Source: Pseudomonas capsici (lineage in GTDB: Bacteria > Pseudomonadota > Gammaproteobacteria > Pseudomonadales > Pseudomonadaceae). From it: a DNA stretch of 64,000 nt. Where the stretch lies: contig NZ_JAFGZD010000023.1 of the NCBI RefSeq assembly GCF_017165765.1, positions 1 through 64,000 of the forward strand, read 5' to 3'. Below the pieces are notes generated by a model, which did not search any database, was not told where the DNA came from, and worked only from the letters and a program-made list of their open reading frames with translations. Each line of letters starts with the position of its first letter. Position 1 is the stretch's first letter. Position numbers and translations under genes: made by a program. Below, piece after piece: positions 42,899 to 54,007 of the stretch.

Positions 42899-43249
42899 AT
42901 GAAGAAGTTCGCTATCGCTGCTGCCACCGCAACTGCCCTGACACTGACCATGGCTAACGCTGCATTCGCTCAGACCAACACCCAGGCTCCAATGATGCTG
43001 GCTGCCGGCGAAGTGGCTAAAGTCAAGGAAGAGACTGGCGATACCTGGATCACCACCAAGGTTAAAGCCGATCTGCTGACTGAAAAAGGCATTCCTGGCT
43101 CGGACATCAAGGTTGAAACCAACAAAGGCGTGGTTTCCCTGTCCTCCACTGTTGCCGTGACCGAAGCCCAGAAGACCACTGCTGTGGCTATCGCCAAGAA
43201 AATCAAAGGCGTCCAGGCTGTTTCGGCTGATGGCCTGAAAGCCGAGTAA
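42899..43249 (+). CDS. periplasmic BON-domain protein
   Basis: A 116-residue exported protein: Sec signal peptide about 1-25 (MKKFAIAAATATALTLTMANA...), a short linker, then one BON domain (about 45-115: DTWITTKVKADLLTEKG, IKVETNKGVVSLSS, KIKGVQAVSADGL). OsmY-like BON proteins protect the envelope under stress. I start at the ATG at 42899, after an ACAGGAG site. A sigma-54 promoter upstream is unusual for this class and suggests control by a nutrient or stress enhancer-binding protein. Confidence 0.9.
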   Translation: MKKFAIAAATATALTLTMANAAFAQTNTQAPMMLAAGEVAKVKEETGDTWITTKVKADLLTEKGIPGSDIKVETNKGVVSLSSTVAVTEAQKTTAVAIAKKIKGVQAVSADGLKAE

Positions 43250-43344
43250 TCCTTTGTATTGAGCATCTGACGTCTGGTCGACAGCCTTGCAGGTTGTCGG
43301 CAGACAGGAAGTTCATGCGAGAGGCCACAAGGATGTGGCCATTA

Positions 43345-43374
43345 CAGGCCCCGGTGTTCGCACTGGGGCCTGTT
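43345..43374. terminator. hairpin between the BON and DUF2845 genes
   Basis: CAGGCCCC and GGGGCCTG around GGTGTTCGCACT form a strong stem between two convergent genes, with only a weak T-rich tail (TTCTATTT) on the plus side. Confidence 0.6.
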
Positions 43375-43394
43375 CTATTTCAGGCGAGGCTTGT

Positions 43395-43718
43395 TCATTG
43401 GCCGCGCTTGCTGTCGATCCTGACCAGACGACCGCCCTCGAAGCGCAGGTATTGGTACATGCCGTTATACGGCCCGTAAACCCACTCTTCGATCCGCACT
43501 TCCTCTGACCTGCGATAGTTGCTGCTGTAGGTTTCCTTGCTGCCCAAGACCTCCTGGCTCACAGGCTCTCCGCATTTCTGCTGAACCTCGAAAATCCTGT
43601 CCCCCGTACTGATCAACTGGCTGCCGCAACGCAAGGTCGACGCCTGTGCTGTCGCCGCCAGCGCTCCAGAGAGCGTGAGCACGATGAAACCGGCAAGCCT
43701 GATCGGGGTTCTATTCAA
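43395..43718 (-). CDS. DUF2845 exported protein
   Basis: A 107-residue protein with a signal peptide (about 1-26, LSGALAATAQA) and a mature domain holding LRCGSQLISTGDRIFEVQQKCGEPV, the DUF2845 pattern with two conserved cysteines, then EEWVYGPYNGMYQYLRFEGGRL. This resembles the BamE/OmlA-like fold (a CGEP motif, then a W-Y-Y beta hairpin). Function is unknown. It lies 5 bases downstream of the DUF748 gene on the same strand, so the two are probably cotranscribed envelope genes. Confidence 0.85.
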   Translation of the reverse strand: MNRTPIRLAGFIVLTLSGALAATAQASTLRCGSQLISTGDRIFEVQQKCGEPVSQEVLGSKETYSSNYRRSEEVRIEEWVYGPYNGMYQYLRFEGGRLVRIDSKRGQ

Positions 43719-43723
43719 GTCGT

Positions 43724-46675
43724 TTACTCGCTATCCAGATGAAGTGGGCTGATCACCCGGCCATCCGCTTGTGCCTGACCCAGGTGCGCATCGACGAAGT
43801 AGATACGTTCGTCTTCCAGTTGCCCTTTCTGTACCAGATAGTCCTTGATACTGCCAGCCCGATCCTGACCCAGCTCACGCAACAGGACTTCGTTGCTGCT
43901 CCAGAACTTGAGCACGGCGGCACGCATCCTGTTCAGGCGCTCTTCCTTGCCAAGGTCGGTCCATTCAGCCGGTGGCTGCTGCTTGAGACGGGCGCGGTAG
44001 ATGCCTTCGAGCATCGGGCCTTTCTCGTCCTCGGGGACCTGCAGCAGAGCGGCTCTGGCCGGAACCTTGTCGCCACGGCGCTGCATGATCTTGTAGTAGG
44101 TGGACTGGTATTCGCGTTCCAGTCGCTGCTGGGCGAGCAGTGGACCATCGCTGCTGGCTGCGCTGGTGCCTTCGATTTCCAGGCGTAAGGCCGGACGCTC
44201 CTTGAGGCCGGCGGCCAGCGTATCGAGAGCCTTGCGGGCTTCATTGCTCAGCTCGCTGGAGCCGGGCGCGAAACTGACATTGCCCAGATCTTCCGAACCG
44301 CCACCGCTGACCAGACCGCCGAGCATCTTGAAAGGTGCCTGTGCTGCGCGCAGGACGAGGTTGCGCAAGGTCTGCCAGACAATCGGCATGACGCTGAATT
44401 GCGGGTTGTTCAGATCCCCTTCGACCGGCAGTTCAATGGCAATTCTGCCCTGAGTGTCCTTGAGCAAAGCGACTGCCAGACGAATCGGCAAGTCCACAGC
44501 GTCGGGACTGTCGACTTTCTCACCTAGTTGCAACTGCTCGACGAGTACCTTGTTCTGGGCCTTCAGCTTGCCCTGGGTGATCAGGTAATGCAGATCGAGA
44601 TTGAGTCGGCCTTTGCGAATCCGGAACCCGGCGAACTTGCCGGAGTAGGGCGTCAGCGTGGTCAGCTCGACACGTCTGAAGCTGGTGGCGATATCGAGGC
44701 TGGCCATCGGGTTGAACGGGTTGAGGCTGCCCTTGATGGTAACCGGCGCATAACGGTCCACCTTGCCCTCGACATTTACCGGTGCCGGTACAGGCTGGCG
44801 GTTGTCGATGGTGCCGATACGACCGTTGAGCTGCTGCACGGCGGTAATGAAATTGGGCGTCAGGGTCAGGTCGGCGAAGTTGGCCGAGCCGTCCTTGATG
44901 TTGATTTCTCCGATATGAATGCCCAGCGGTTTTTCATTGCCAGCGGTCTTGGGTGCGGTCGATGCGGCCTGTTTGTCGGCAGGCTGCGGAATCAGCAGGT
45001 CATCGATATTGGTGGTGCGGTCGTCATTGATCATGAAGCGGGCATAAGGCTGCTCCAGATTGACCTGGGTAATCGACAGGTTGTCGCCATGCTGATAATT
45101 CAGGCCTTCAACCTCCAGCCGCTGCCACTTCATGAAGTCGCGTTGCTTGAGAGTGTCGAGGGTATGCAACTGGTTGACCTGAGCCTTGCCCGTGACGGCC
45201 AGAGCCAGAGGTGCGGTGTTTTTCAGGTCCACGGCCAGGTCGCTGTCGAGCATCCCGCTGCGCATTTCCAGGCGAATGAACGGGCTGATATAGGCCTGGG
45301 CGATACGCAGGTCGATATCCCGTGTCGTGACATTCAAACGCGCACTGACCGGGCTGAGATTGACGTCACCCGCGGCTGTCAGCTTGCCCTGTTTGCCCAG
45401 CCCGGTGTCGAGCTTGAGGGTGAAGGGCGATTTGTTCAGGCTGTCGAAGTTCTGCAGGTCCAGATTCAGGGGGCCGACATCCAGAGTGACGGCTTCTTTG
45501 GGCACTCGATCAGCCAAGTGGACCTTATAGTCGCGCAGTTGCACATCCTGTAGCAGGACTTGCCAGGGTTTGGCTGGGGACGCCGGGCGAGCGGCAGTCT
45601 GGGCACTGGCATCGGAAGCCGGCTCGGCGGCCTTGGCATCGATTTCCGGTTTTTTCGGTGCCGGTCTTGTCGGCTGGCTGGCAAAGAGTTTCTGCCAGTC
45701 CAGCTGGCCATCGGCCTCCCGGGCAGCCCAGGTTTCCAGCTTGTTGCTGCGGATCTTGCCGACGCTGACAAGCTGTCTGGCCAGATCCACCGACGTTTCG
45801 CTGACCTCCAGGCGTTGCAGGCGCACCAAGGGGCGTCCATCAGGCGCATCGAGCGCGAACGGTGAAATGCTGGCCGCAGCATTGCTGAGCTTGAGTTCGG
45901 TTTCCTTGCTCAGATCGAGGGTGTAACGGGTGCTGAAGTTCAGGATGCCGTCTTTCAGGGCCAGTGGCAGGGCATCGCGTACATAAGGCCACCAGAGCTT
46001 CATCTTGCTGTCGGTGACCTTGAGGGTGCCTTCGGACGTGATCGGTACCAGACTGATGCGTCCCACCCAGTCGATCTGACCGCCGTCGGGGCCGATGGCG
46101 ACCATGGTCATGTCGGCGTTGTCTTCCGGGAGCGTGCTGAGGTTCTTCAGCTCCAGGTTCAGTTTGTCGTAAAGGAATTCGATGGGCTCGCCGGGGCGCA
46201 TGTCCTGAAAGTGGACATAGCCGTCAGCCAGTTTGAGGTCATCGATACGCAGCGGAAAGGGTTTGCCGGCAGGTTCATTGGTGCTCGGCTCACTGGCTGG
46301 CAGCTTGAACAATTGCGCCAGATTCAGTGTGCCTGTCTTGTCGAACAGCACCTCGGTTCTGGGATTGCTCAGTTCCACCTTCTGCAGATGCAGGGCACCG
46401 CTCCAGAGGCTGTCGATCTGCAGGTTGGCATACAGCTTCTCGAAGGCAATCTGCTCTTTACCGGGGACGCCGATGTTCAGGCCCCAGAGTGTCAGCTCCA
46501 GACTGTAGGGATTGAGCTCAAGGCGTTCGAGCCTTGCCGGTACGGTGGAGTAGTTGCTCAACTGCTGGTTGGCGATACGCAGGGCAATACCGGGCAGAAT
46601 GAAAAAGCCCAGCAGGCTGTAGAGCACGAATACAGCCAGCAAAGTGCCAAGAGTACGCTTCAATCCTTTGGACAT
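43724..46675 (-). CDS. DUF748 (AsmA-like) envelope protein
   Basis: A 983-residue protein with one N-terminal membrane anchor (about 9-31, TLLAVFVLYSLLGFFILPGIALRI) and a very long beta-rich periplasmic part. Repeating VDLKNTAPLALAVTGKAQV-like and LNLDLHYLITQGKLKAQNK segments match DUF748/AsmA-type bridge proteins, a group linked to phospholipid transport between membranes. Near the C-terminus (about 765-830) VSFAPGSSELSNEARKALDTLAAGLK resembles the start of an OmpA-like peptidoglycan-binding domain. The exact role is unknown. Confidence 0.85.
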   Translation of the reverse strand: MSKGLKRTLGTLLAVFVLYSLLGFFILPGIALRIANQQLSNYSTVPARLERLELNPYSLELTLWGLNIGVPGKEQIAFEKLYANLQIDSLWSGALHLQKVELSNPRTEVLFDKTGTLNLAQLFKLPASEPSTNEPAGKPFPLRIDDLKLADGYVHFQDMRPGEPIEFLYDKLNLELKNLSTLPEDNADMTMVAIGPDGGQIDWVGRISLVPITSEGTLKVTDSKMKLWWPYVRDALPLALKDGILNFSTRYTLDLSKETELKLSNAAASISPFALDAPDGRPLVRLQRLEVSETSVDLARQLVSVGKIRSNKLETWAAREADGQLDWQKLFASQPTRPAPKKPEIDAKAAEPASDASAQTAARPASPAKPWQVLLQDVQLRDYKVHLADRVPKEAVTLDVGPLNLDLQNFDSLNKSPFTLKLDTGLGKQGKLTAAGDVNLSPVSARLNVTTRDIDLRIAQAYISPFIRLEMRSGMLDSDLAVDLKNTAPLALAVTGKAQVNQLHTLDTLKQRDFMKWQRLEVEGLNYQHGDNLSITQVNLEQPYARFMINDDRTTNIDDLLIPQPADKQAASTAPKTAGNEKPLGIHIGEINIKDGSANFADLTLTPNFITAVQQLNGRIGTIDNRQPVPAPVNVEGKVDRYAPVTIKGSLNPFNPMASLDIATSFRRVELTTLTPYSGKFAGFRIRKGRLNLDLHYLITQGKLKAQNKVLVEQLQLGEKVDSPDAVDLPIRLAVALLKDTQGRIAIELPVEGDLNNPQFSVMPIVWQTLRNLVLRAAQAPFKMLGGLVSGGGSEDLGNVSFAPGSSELSNEARKALDTLAAGLKERPALRLEIEGTSAASSDGPLLAQQRLEREYQSTYYKIMQRRGDKVPARAALLQVPEDEKGPMLEGIYRARLKQQPPAEWTDLGKEERLNRMRAAVLKFWSSNEVLLRELGQDRAGSIKDYLVQKGQLEDERIYFVDAHLGQAQADGRVISPLHLDSE

Positions 46676-46786
46676 CGGGGCTTTGTCTCTCTCTTTCGGA
46701 GCTCCTTGGAGTATGGCATGCCCATTGGGTTCAAAAGGCCAAGCCGCCCAATGCTGTAGGAAATTTCCTTTAAATACGGGCCGATA

Positions 46787-47803
46787 TCAGAACTGCAGAA
46801 TCAGCGTCTTGAGTGGAGGCCGATCGTCCTTTGAAGGAAAGTCTTCGGCAGGCTTCATGACCTGGCAATCACGTACCGGTCGGCCAGCCTTGCTGGCGCA
46901 ACGCAGAACCTGCTCACGCCAGTCGTCCATGCCGACTTTTGCCAGGTTATTGCAGCAGATCAGTACGCCATCTTCGGCAGTGCTCAAGAGTGCCGGTTTG
47001 AGCAGGCTTTGGTAATCACGCAGCAGATCCACCGTGCCGAAAGCGCTCTTGGCCCAGGCAGGCGGGTCGAGCAGCACCAAATCGTATTGGCGTTGCTGCA
47101 GTTTGATGTAGGCCGGGAGCTTCTGCCCGCGTCGCGAGCTGACGGGCAGGCCTGCCAGTTGCCGGATTGCCGGGAAGTAGTCCGACTGGATGAACTGCAT
47201 CGGTGGCAGTTGCGGGTTGAGTGCGCCGTTCTCGCGTCCTACGGCCAGGTTGCTCTCGGCGAAGTCCAGGTTGCAGACTTCACTGGCGCCACCGGCAGCA
47301 GCGCTCAGGCCGACGCCGCAGGTGTAGGAAAACAGGTTGAGCACGCTCTTGCCCTTGCTGTGGGCCTTGACCCAGCCGCGAGTGTTGCGCAGGTCGAGAA
47401 ACAGCAACGGATCCTGCCCGGTATGACGGCCACGCACCCGGTAGTTCAGGCCCCACTCATGCCCGATCAGGTCTTGCAATGCAGCTTCTTGAGCCTTGTA
47501 GACCGGGTCCTGGCGGTCGATACGGGAGTTGCCCTGGGAGCGGTCGTTGTAGACCAGCAGGGTTTCCAGGCCCAGCCGCGCATTGACCAGCGCATGCAGC
47601 CCCAACAGCGAGTCCCGATCCAGCGTGTCATGAAAGCTCTGCACCAGCAGTTGCGGGCCATAGCGGTCGATGGTCAGGCCGCTGGCGCCCTCCTGGCTGC
47701 CGTGAAACAGCCGATAGCAGTCCGTGCCTTGCCGATGCAGTTCGGCAAGCAGGTTTTGACGGTTATCGAGGGCGACGCTGAGCGCCTGGTTCAGGGAAGA
47801 CAT
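46787..47803 (-). CDS. class I SAM-dependent rRNA methyltransferase (RlmI-like)
   Basis: A 338-residue methyltransferase. The SAM motif region is VLNLFSYTCGVGLSAAAGGAS (about 156-176). The catalytic strand DLVLLDPPAWAKSAFGTVDL contains a DPPA variant of the DPPxF/NPPY motif. This architecture matches the RlmI/RlmK C-terminal domain (23S rRNA m5C), but the N-terminal PUA domain is short or missing, so the precise substrate is unclear. Confidence 0.8.
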   Translation of the reverse strand: MSSLNQALSVALDNRQNLLAELHRQGTDCYRLFHGSQEGASGLTIDRYGPQLLVQSFHDTLDRDSLLGLHALVNARLGLETLLVYNDRSQGNSRIDRQDPVYKAQEAALQDLIGHEWGLNYRVRGRHTGQDPLLFLDLRNTRGWVKAHSKGKSVLNLFSYTCGVGLSAAAGGASEVCNLDFAESNLAVGRENGALNPQLPPMQFIQSDYFPAIRQLAGLPVSSRRGQKLPAYIKLQQRQYDLVLLDPPAWAKSAFGTVDLLRDYQSLLKPALLSTAEDGVLICCNNLAKVGMDDWREQVLRCASKAGRPVRDCQVMKPAEDFPSKDDRPPLKTLILQF

Positions 47804-47906
47804 GCTGAGCGCCTTGGGCTGGAATTAGGCGCGGAAGTTTATCAGTTACAAGACCCGCATAGATGGCTGATCGTTCCTGCGAGAACGATCAGCCAGACTC
47901 GGTGGG

Positions 47907-49085
47907 TCAGCGGGCCAGCGCCAGCGCTACACCCTGGCCGCCTCCGATGCAGAGGGTGGCCAGGCCTTTTCTGGCGTCGCGCTTGATCATTTCATGCAGC
48001 AGGGTCACCAGCACGCGGCAGCCGGATGCGCCGATGGGATGACCCAACGCGATGGCACCGCCGTTGACGTTGACCTTTTCCAGATTCAGGCCCAACTCCT
48101 TGGCGACCGACAGCGACTGAGCGGCAAACGCCTCGTTGGCTTCGATCAGGTCCAGTTCTTCCAGTGACCAGCCGGCCTTGTCGAGGCAACGACGTGTCGC
48201 GCTGACCGGGCCGATGCCCATGATGGCCGGGTCTACGCCCGCATTGGCATAGCCAGCGATACGCGCCAGTACCGGCAAGCCCAGTTGCTCGGCCTTGGCG
48301 GCGCTCATCAGCATGACGGCCGCTGCGCCATCGTTGATGGATGATGCATTGCCAGCAGTGACCGTGCCGTCTTTCTTGAAGGCGGCCTTGAGCTTGCCCA
48401 GGGATTCGGCAGTCGTCCCTGCACGTGGCTGTTCATCGGTATCGAAGCGCAGCGGGTCGCCTTTGCGCTGAGGGATCAGGATCGGGGTGATTTCATCCAC
48501 GAAACGCCCGGCCTCGATGGCCGCAATGGCGCGCTGCTGGGAGGTGGCAGCGAATTCGTCCTGTGCCTGACGGCTGATGTCGTACTTGTCGACGAGGTTT
48601 TCTGCGGTAATGCCCATGTGATAGTCGTTGAAGGCGTCCCACAGGCCGTCGCTGATCATGGTATCCACCAGAGAGGCGTGGCCCATGCGCAGACCGGTGC
48701 GTGCGCCGGGCATCACATAGTTGGCCAGGCTCATGTTCTCCTGGCCACCGGCAATGATGATCTCGGCATCGCCGCAGCGAATCGCCTGGGTGGCCAGATG
48801 CAGCGCCTTGAGGCCCGAGCCGCAGACCTTGTTCAGGGTCATGGCGGGGACCGCAAACGGCAGCCCGGCCTTGATTGCGGCCTGACGCGCCGGGTTTTGC
48901 CCAGCACCTGCGGTCAGTACCTGGCCCATGATGACTTCATCGATCTGCCCGCCGTCCACACCGGTCTGGCTGAGCAGTTGGCGGATAACGGCTGCGCCCA
49001 GCTCCACGGCGGGCACTGTGGCCAGTGAGCCCTGGAAGCTGCCTACGGCAGTCCGGGTGGCGGCAACGATAACGACGTCTTGCAT
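47907..49085 (-). CDS. acetyl-CoA C-acetyltransferase (thiolase)
   Basis: A 392-residue thiolase II that condenses or cleaves acetoacetyl-CoA. The acyl-binding cysteine is in NKVCGSGLKALHLA (about residue 90), the active-site His in GGAIALGHPIGASGCR, and the second Cys in ATLCIGGGQGVA. I chose the ATG at 49085 (MQDVVIVAATRTAVG), spaced 8 bases from AGGA. An AATAACAA motif immediately upstream of that site suggests Hfq/Crc repression. Likely in ketone-body, amino-acid or short-chain fatty-acid catabolism; phbA/atoB cannot be separated here. Confidence 0.92.
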   Translation of the reverse strand: MQDVVIVAATRTAVGSFQGSLATVPAVELGAAVIRQLLSQTGVDGGQIDEVIMGQVLTAGAGQNPARQAAIKAGLPFAVPAMTLNKVCGSGLKALHLATQAIRCGDAEIIIAGGQENMSLANYVMPGARTGLRMGHASLVDTMISDGLWDAFNDYHMGITAENLVDKYDISRQAQDEFAATSQQRAIAAIEAGRFVDEITPILIPQRKGDPLRFDTDEQPRAGTTAESLGKLKAAFKKDGTVTAGNASSINDGAAAVMLMSAAKAEQLGLPVLARIAGYANAGVDPAIMGIGPVSATRRCLDKAGWSLEELDLIEANEAFAAQSLSVAKELGLNLEKVNVNGGAIALGHPIGASGCRVLVTLLHEMIKRDARKGLATLCIGGGQGVALALAR

Positions 49086-49099
49086 GGTGCTGATCCTCA

Positions 49100-49107
49100 T
49101 TGTTATT
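49100..49107 (-). promoter_or_regulatory. candidate Hfq/Crc (CA) motif before the thiolase gene
   Basis: The minus strand reads AATAACAA (AAnAAnAA), directly upstream of the GAGGA Shine-Dalgarno sequence of the thiolase. This is the classic position for Crc/Hfq translational block. Confidence 0.55.
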
Positions 49108-49198
49108 GGGCTGAGCCGGGTGAAGGCTCGGCGTGATCAATGGACTCATGTTGGCACATATGCAAAGCCGGATTCCAACCGGGAACCCGGCGGTCATC

Positions 49199-50068
49199 CT
49201 ATCCTGGAGCCATTCTTCGCTGTGCCCGATGAATGGAGCCGTTGCGCACGGCCCAGCGCAGTATCGGGGCGCAGCAATGGACCCCCGCGCGAATCATCCT
49301 GCGCCGCAACAGACCTTGTTCGACATCGAGCATTTCGCAGGCCCAGGGTGGCAGCAGATCAATCCCGGCCTGCATCATCAGCGCGCCAAAAGGTTTGACC
49401 AGCCTGTTGGGGGCGGGCTCGTTGAGCAGCAGGCGCATCACTTCGCGGCTGCGGTCGTCGCATAGCAGTTGCCCGCGGATACCCTCCAGGTAATCGGCAA
49501 TCTGCTGGCGTGAGCGTGGCACATCACGGGCACCCAGGCGTTCGGCAATGAGAGCGGTTTCCGCGTAGTAGGCGTCCTGCTCGGCCAGTGACAGGTCGGG
49601 ATCGAGATAGCGCAGATGCGCTGCAAGAAAGCTGCTGACTTCCGCCACATGCACCCAGGTCAGCAGCTCAGGATCGCTGGCGGCATAAGGCCGGCCGTCT
49701 GGCGCAGTGCCAGTGACCTGCAGATGAATGGTGCGGACCTTCTCGATCAGCCAGTTCGCATCGCGGGTTGCGCCGAACGTGGTGCCGGAAAGGAACTGAC
49801 CGGTGCGTCGCAAGCGGCCCAGCATGTCCTCGCGGAAACTGGAGTGATCCCAGACCCCGGCCAATGCCAGTGGATGCAGCGCCTGAAGCATCAAGGCGCT
49901 GATGCCGCCGATCAGCATGCTGGTGAAATCGCCATGTACGCGCCAGCAAATGGCCTGTGGCCCGAACAGGCCGGGGTCGCCCTTGGGATTCTCCAGATCC
50001 AGTTGGCCCAATGACAGTCCGGTCAGGCTCATGACCTGGGTTTCGATACGACGACGAATGAATTCCAT
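49199..50068 (-). CDS. MpaB-family (DUF2236) oxygenase-like protein
   Basis: A 289-residue protein of the DUF2236 family, which includes fungal MpaB and the bacterial latex-clearing protein catalytic domain, heme b oxygenases. Family hallmarks: WRVHGDFTSMLIGGISALMLQALHPLALAGVWDHSSF, GTTFGATRDANWLIEKVRTIH and LTWVHVAEVSSFLAAHLRY; the repeated H residues are candidate heme ligands. No signal peptide is obvious. The substrate is unknown. It lies between acs and a thiolase, on the same strand as both. Confidence 0.82.
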   Translation of the reverse strand: MEFIRRRIETQVMSLTGLSLGQLDLENPKGDPGLFGPQAICWRVHGDFTSMLIGGISALMLQALHPLALAGVWDHSSFREDMLGRLRRTGQFLSGTTFGATRDANWLIEKVRTIHLQVTGTAPDGRPYAASDPELLTWVHVAEVSSFLAAHLRYLDPDLSLAEQDAYYAETALIAERLGARDVPRSRQQIADYLEGIRGQLLCDDRSREVMRLLLNEPAPNRLVKPFGALMMQAGIDLLPPWACEMLDVEQGLLRRRMIRAGVHCCAPILRWAVRNGSIHRAQRRMAPG

Positions 50069-50117
50069 GTGCTCTCGGGGACAGCTGCGGCAAGGTACAG
50101 ACCATGCCTCGCCTGCC

Positions 50118-52055
<1,938 letters not shown>

Positions 52056-52106
52056 GATCGGCTTCCTTGTGCTTGTGTGGATACAAGGATAGAAGCCGGT
52101 GGGGGA

Positions 52107-52151
52107 TCGCGAATGAATTCGCCTACACCGTAGGAGCGAATTCATTCGCGA
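52107..52151. repeat. REPIN between acs and pgi
   Basis: TCGCGAATGAATTCGCCTAC (52107-52126) and GTAGGAGCGAATTCATTCGC (52130-52149, then GA) form an inverted pair of Pseudomonas REP units with a three-base centre and a two-base indel. It lies in the acs-pgi gap. Confidence 0.85.
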
Positions 52152-52165
52152 AGAGGGGCTTTCAA

Positions 52166-53830
52166 TCAGCCGCGATGACGTCCGCGGAAGTAGTTGATCA
52201 GACCTTGGGTCGAAGCATCTTCGGCAGGCTCTTCGATACCGCCTGTCAGGCGCTGGTAAACACCTTTGCCCAGCTCCTTGCCCAGCTCGACACCCCATTG
52301 ATCGAAGGCGTTGATGCCCCAGATCACGCTCTGTACGAAAACCTTGTGTTCGTACATCGCCACCAGTGCTCCCAGACGGCGCGGGCTGATGCGTTCCACC
52401 ACCAGAGTGTTGCTCGGACGGTTGCCCGGAATGACCTTGTGCGGTGCAATCTGCTGCACCTGTTCTTCCGGCATGCCTTTTTCACGCAGCTCGGCTTCGG
52501 CTTCGGCGCGAGTCTTGCCCAGCATCAGCGCCTGGCTCTGCGACAGGCAGTTGGCATACAGCCACTGATGATGGTCGGCAACCGGGTTGAAGCTGACGAT
52601 CGGCACAATGAAGTCAGCCGGGATCAGTTGGGTGCCCTGATGCAGCAACTGGTGATAGGCATGCTGACCGTTGCAGCCTACGCCGCCCCAGATGACCGGG
52701 CCGGTATCGGTGGAAACCGGTGTGCCGTCCTGGCGTACGCTCTTGCCGTTGGATTCCATGTCCAGTTGCTGCAAGTGCTTGGTGATGTTACGCAGGTAGT
52801 GGTCGTAAGGCAGGATCGCGTGGCTCTGAGAGCCCCAGAAGTTGCCATACCACACGCCCAGCAGGCCCAGCAGCACCGGCATGTTCTTCTCGAAGGGAGC
52901 GCTCTGGAAGTGCTGGTCCATGGTGTAGGCACCGGACAGCAGTTCCTTGAAGTTGGACATGCCGATGGCCAGTGCGATAGGCAGGCCGATGGCCGACCAC
53001 AGCGAGTAACGCCCGCCGACCCAGTCCCACATCGGGAAGATGTTCTCTTCGCGAATACCGAAAGCCACGGCAGCAGCATTGTTGCTCGACACGGCAATGA
53101 AGTGGCGATACAGCTCTGCCTCGGAGCCACCCTGAGCCAGATACCACGAGCGTGCAGCCTGGGCGTTCTTCAGGGTTTCCAGGGTGTTGAAGGATTTCGA
53201 CGAAACGATGAACAGCGTGGTTTCGGCGCGGATCTTCATCGACAGTTCATGGAATTCACTGCCGTCGATATTCGCCAGGTAATGGCAGCGCACGCCTTTG
53301 TGGGTGTACGACAGCAGCGCTTCGGAAACCAGCTCCGGGCCCAGGAACGAACCACCGATGCCGATGTTCACCACGTCGGTGATGGGCTTCTCGGTGTAGC
53401 CGCGCCACAGACCGTCGTGAATACGACCGACCAGCTCGGTGATCTGGTTAAGAACCTTGTGAACTTCTGGCATCACGTTGACGCCGTTGACCAGCAGCTT
53501 GTCGCCAACCGGGCGGCGCAGTGCGGTGTGCAGTGCCGGACGGCCTTCGGAAGAGTTGACCAGTTCGCCGTCGTATTGTGCCTTGATCGCTTCCTTGAGA
53601 CCGACTTCATTGGCCAGGTTGACCAGCAGGTCCTGGGTTTCGCCGGTAATCAGGTTCTTCGAGTAGTCGAGAAACAGGCCGCAACTGCTGAGGGTGAATT
53701 GGCTGAAGCGTTGCGGGTCTGCATTGAACGCATCGCGCATGCTGAAATCCTGCATGGCTTGGCGGTGTTGACTCAGCGCCTGCCAGGCGGGCAGGGCGGT
53801 CACATCAGAAGGATTGCGGTAGTACGCCAT
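52166..53830 (-). CDS. pgi: glucose-6-phosphate isomerase
   Basis: A 554-residue enzyme converting glucose-6-phosphate and fructose-6-phosphate. Signatures: IGIGGSFLGPELVSEAL near 150, FIVSSKSFNTLETLKNA, the PGI motif DWVGGRYSLWSAIGL and the catalytic His in GQHAYHQLLHQGTQLIP. In Pseudomonas it mainly serves gluconeogenesis and the Entner-Doudoroff cycle. It lies between panD and acs on the minus strand. Confidence 0.99.
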   Translation of the reverse strand: MAYYRNPSDVTALPAWQALSQHRQAMQDFSMRDAFNADPQRFSQFTLSSCGLFLDYSKNLITGETQDLLVNLANEVGLKEAIKAQYDGELVNSSEGRPALHTALRRPVGDKLLVNGVNVMPEVHKVLNQITELVGRIHDGLWRGYTEKPITDVVNIGIGGSFLGPELVSEALLSYTHKGVRCHYLANIDGSEFHELSMKIRAETTLFIVSSKSFNTLETLKNAQAARSWYLAQGGSEAELYRHFIAVSSNNAAAVAFGIREENIFPMWDWVGGRYSLWSAIGLPIALAIGMSNFKELLSGAYTMDQHFQSAPFEKNMPVLLGLLGVWYGNFWGSQSHAILPYDHYLRNITKHLQQLDMESNGKSVRQDGTPVSTDTGPVIWGGVGCNGQHAYHQLLHQGTQLIPADFIVPIVSFNPVADHHQWLYANCLSQSQALMLGKTRAEAEAELREKGMPEEQVQQIAPHKVIPGNRPSNTLVVERISPRRLGALVAMYEHKVFVQSVIWGINAFDQWGVELGKELGKGVYQRLTGGIEEPAEDASTQGLINYFRGRHRG

Positions 53831-54007
53831 CGCTGCGGGTTTCCTTTAACTTGAACTGCCTTGGAGGTTGAAAAGCCAGATCGCAAACTTGAATGCTCGG
53901 CAACTCAACGGAGACTACCCCCCGCATGCCTGTTTGTCTGCGCTCTGTCTTACATGAGGCCGGTACTATTTCACACAGGCTGAGTGCTGTGCCCTGTATG
54001 GGATTAC

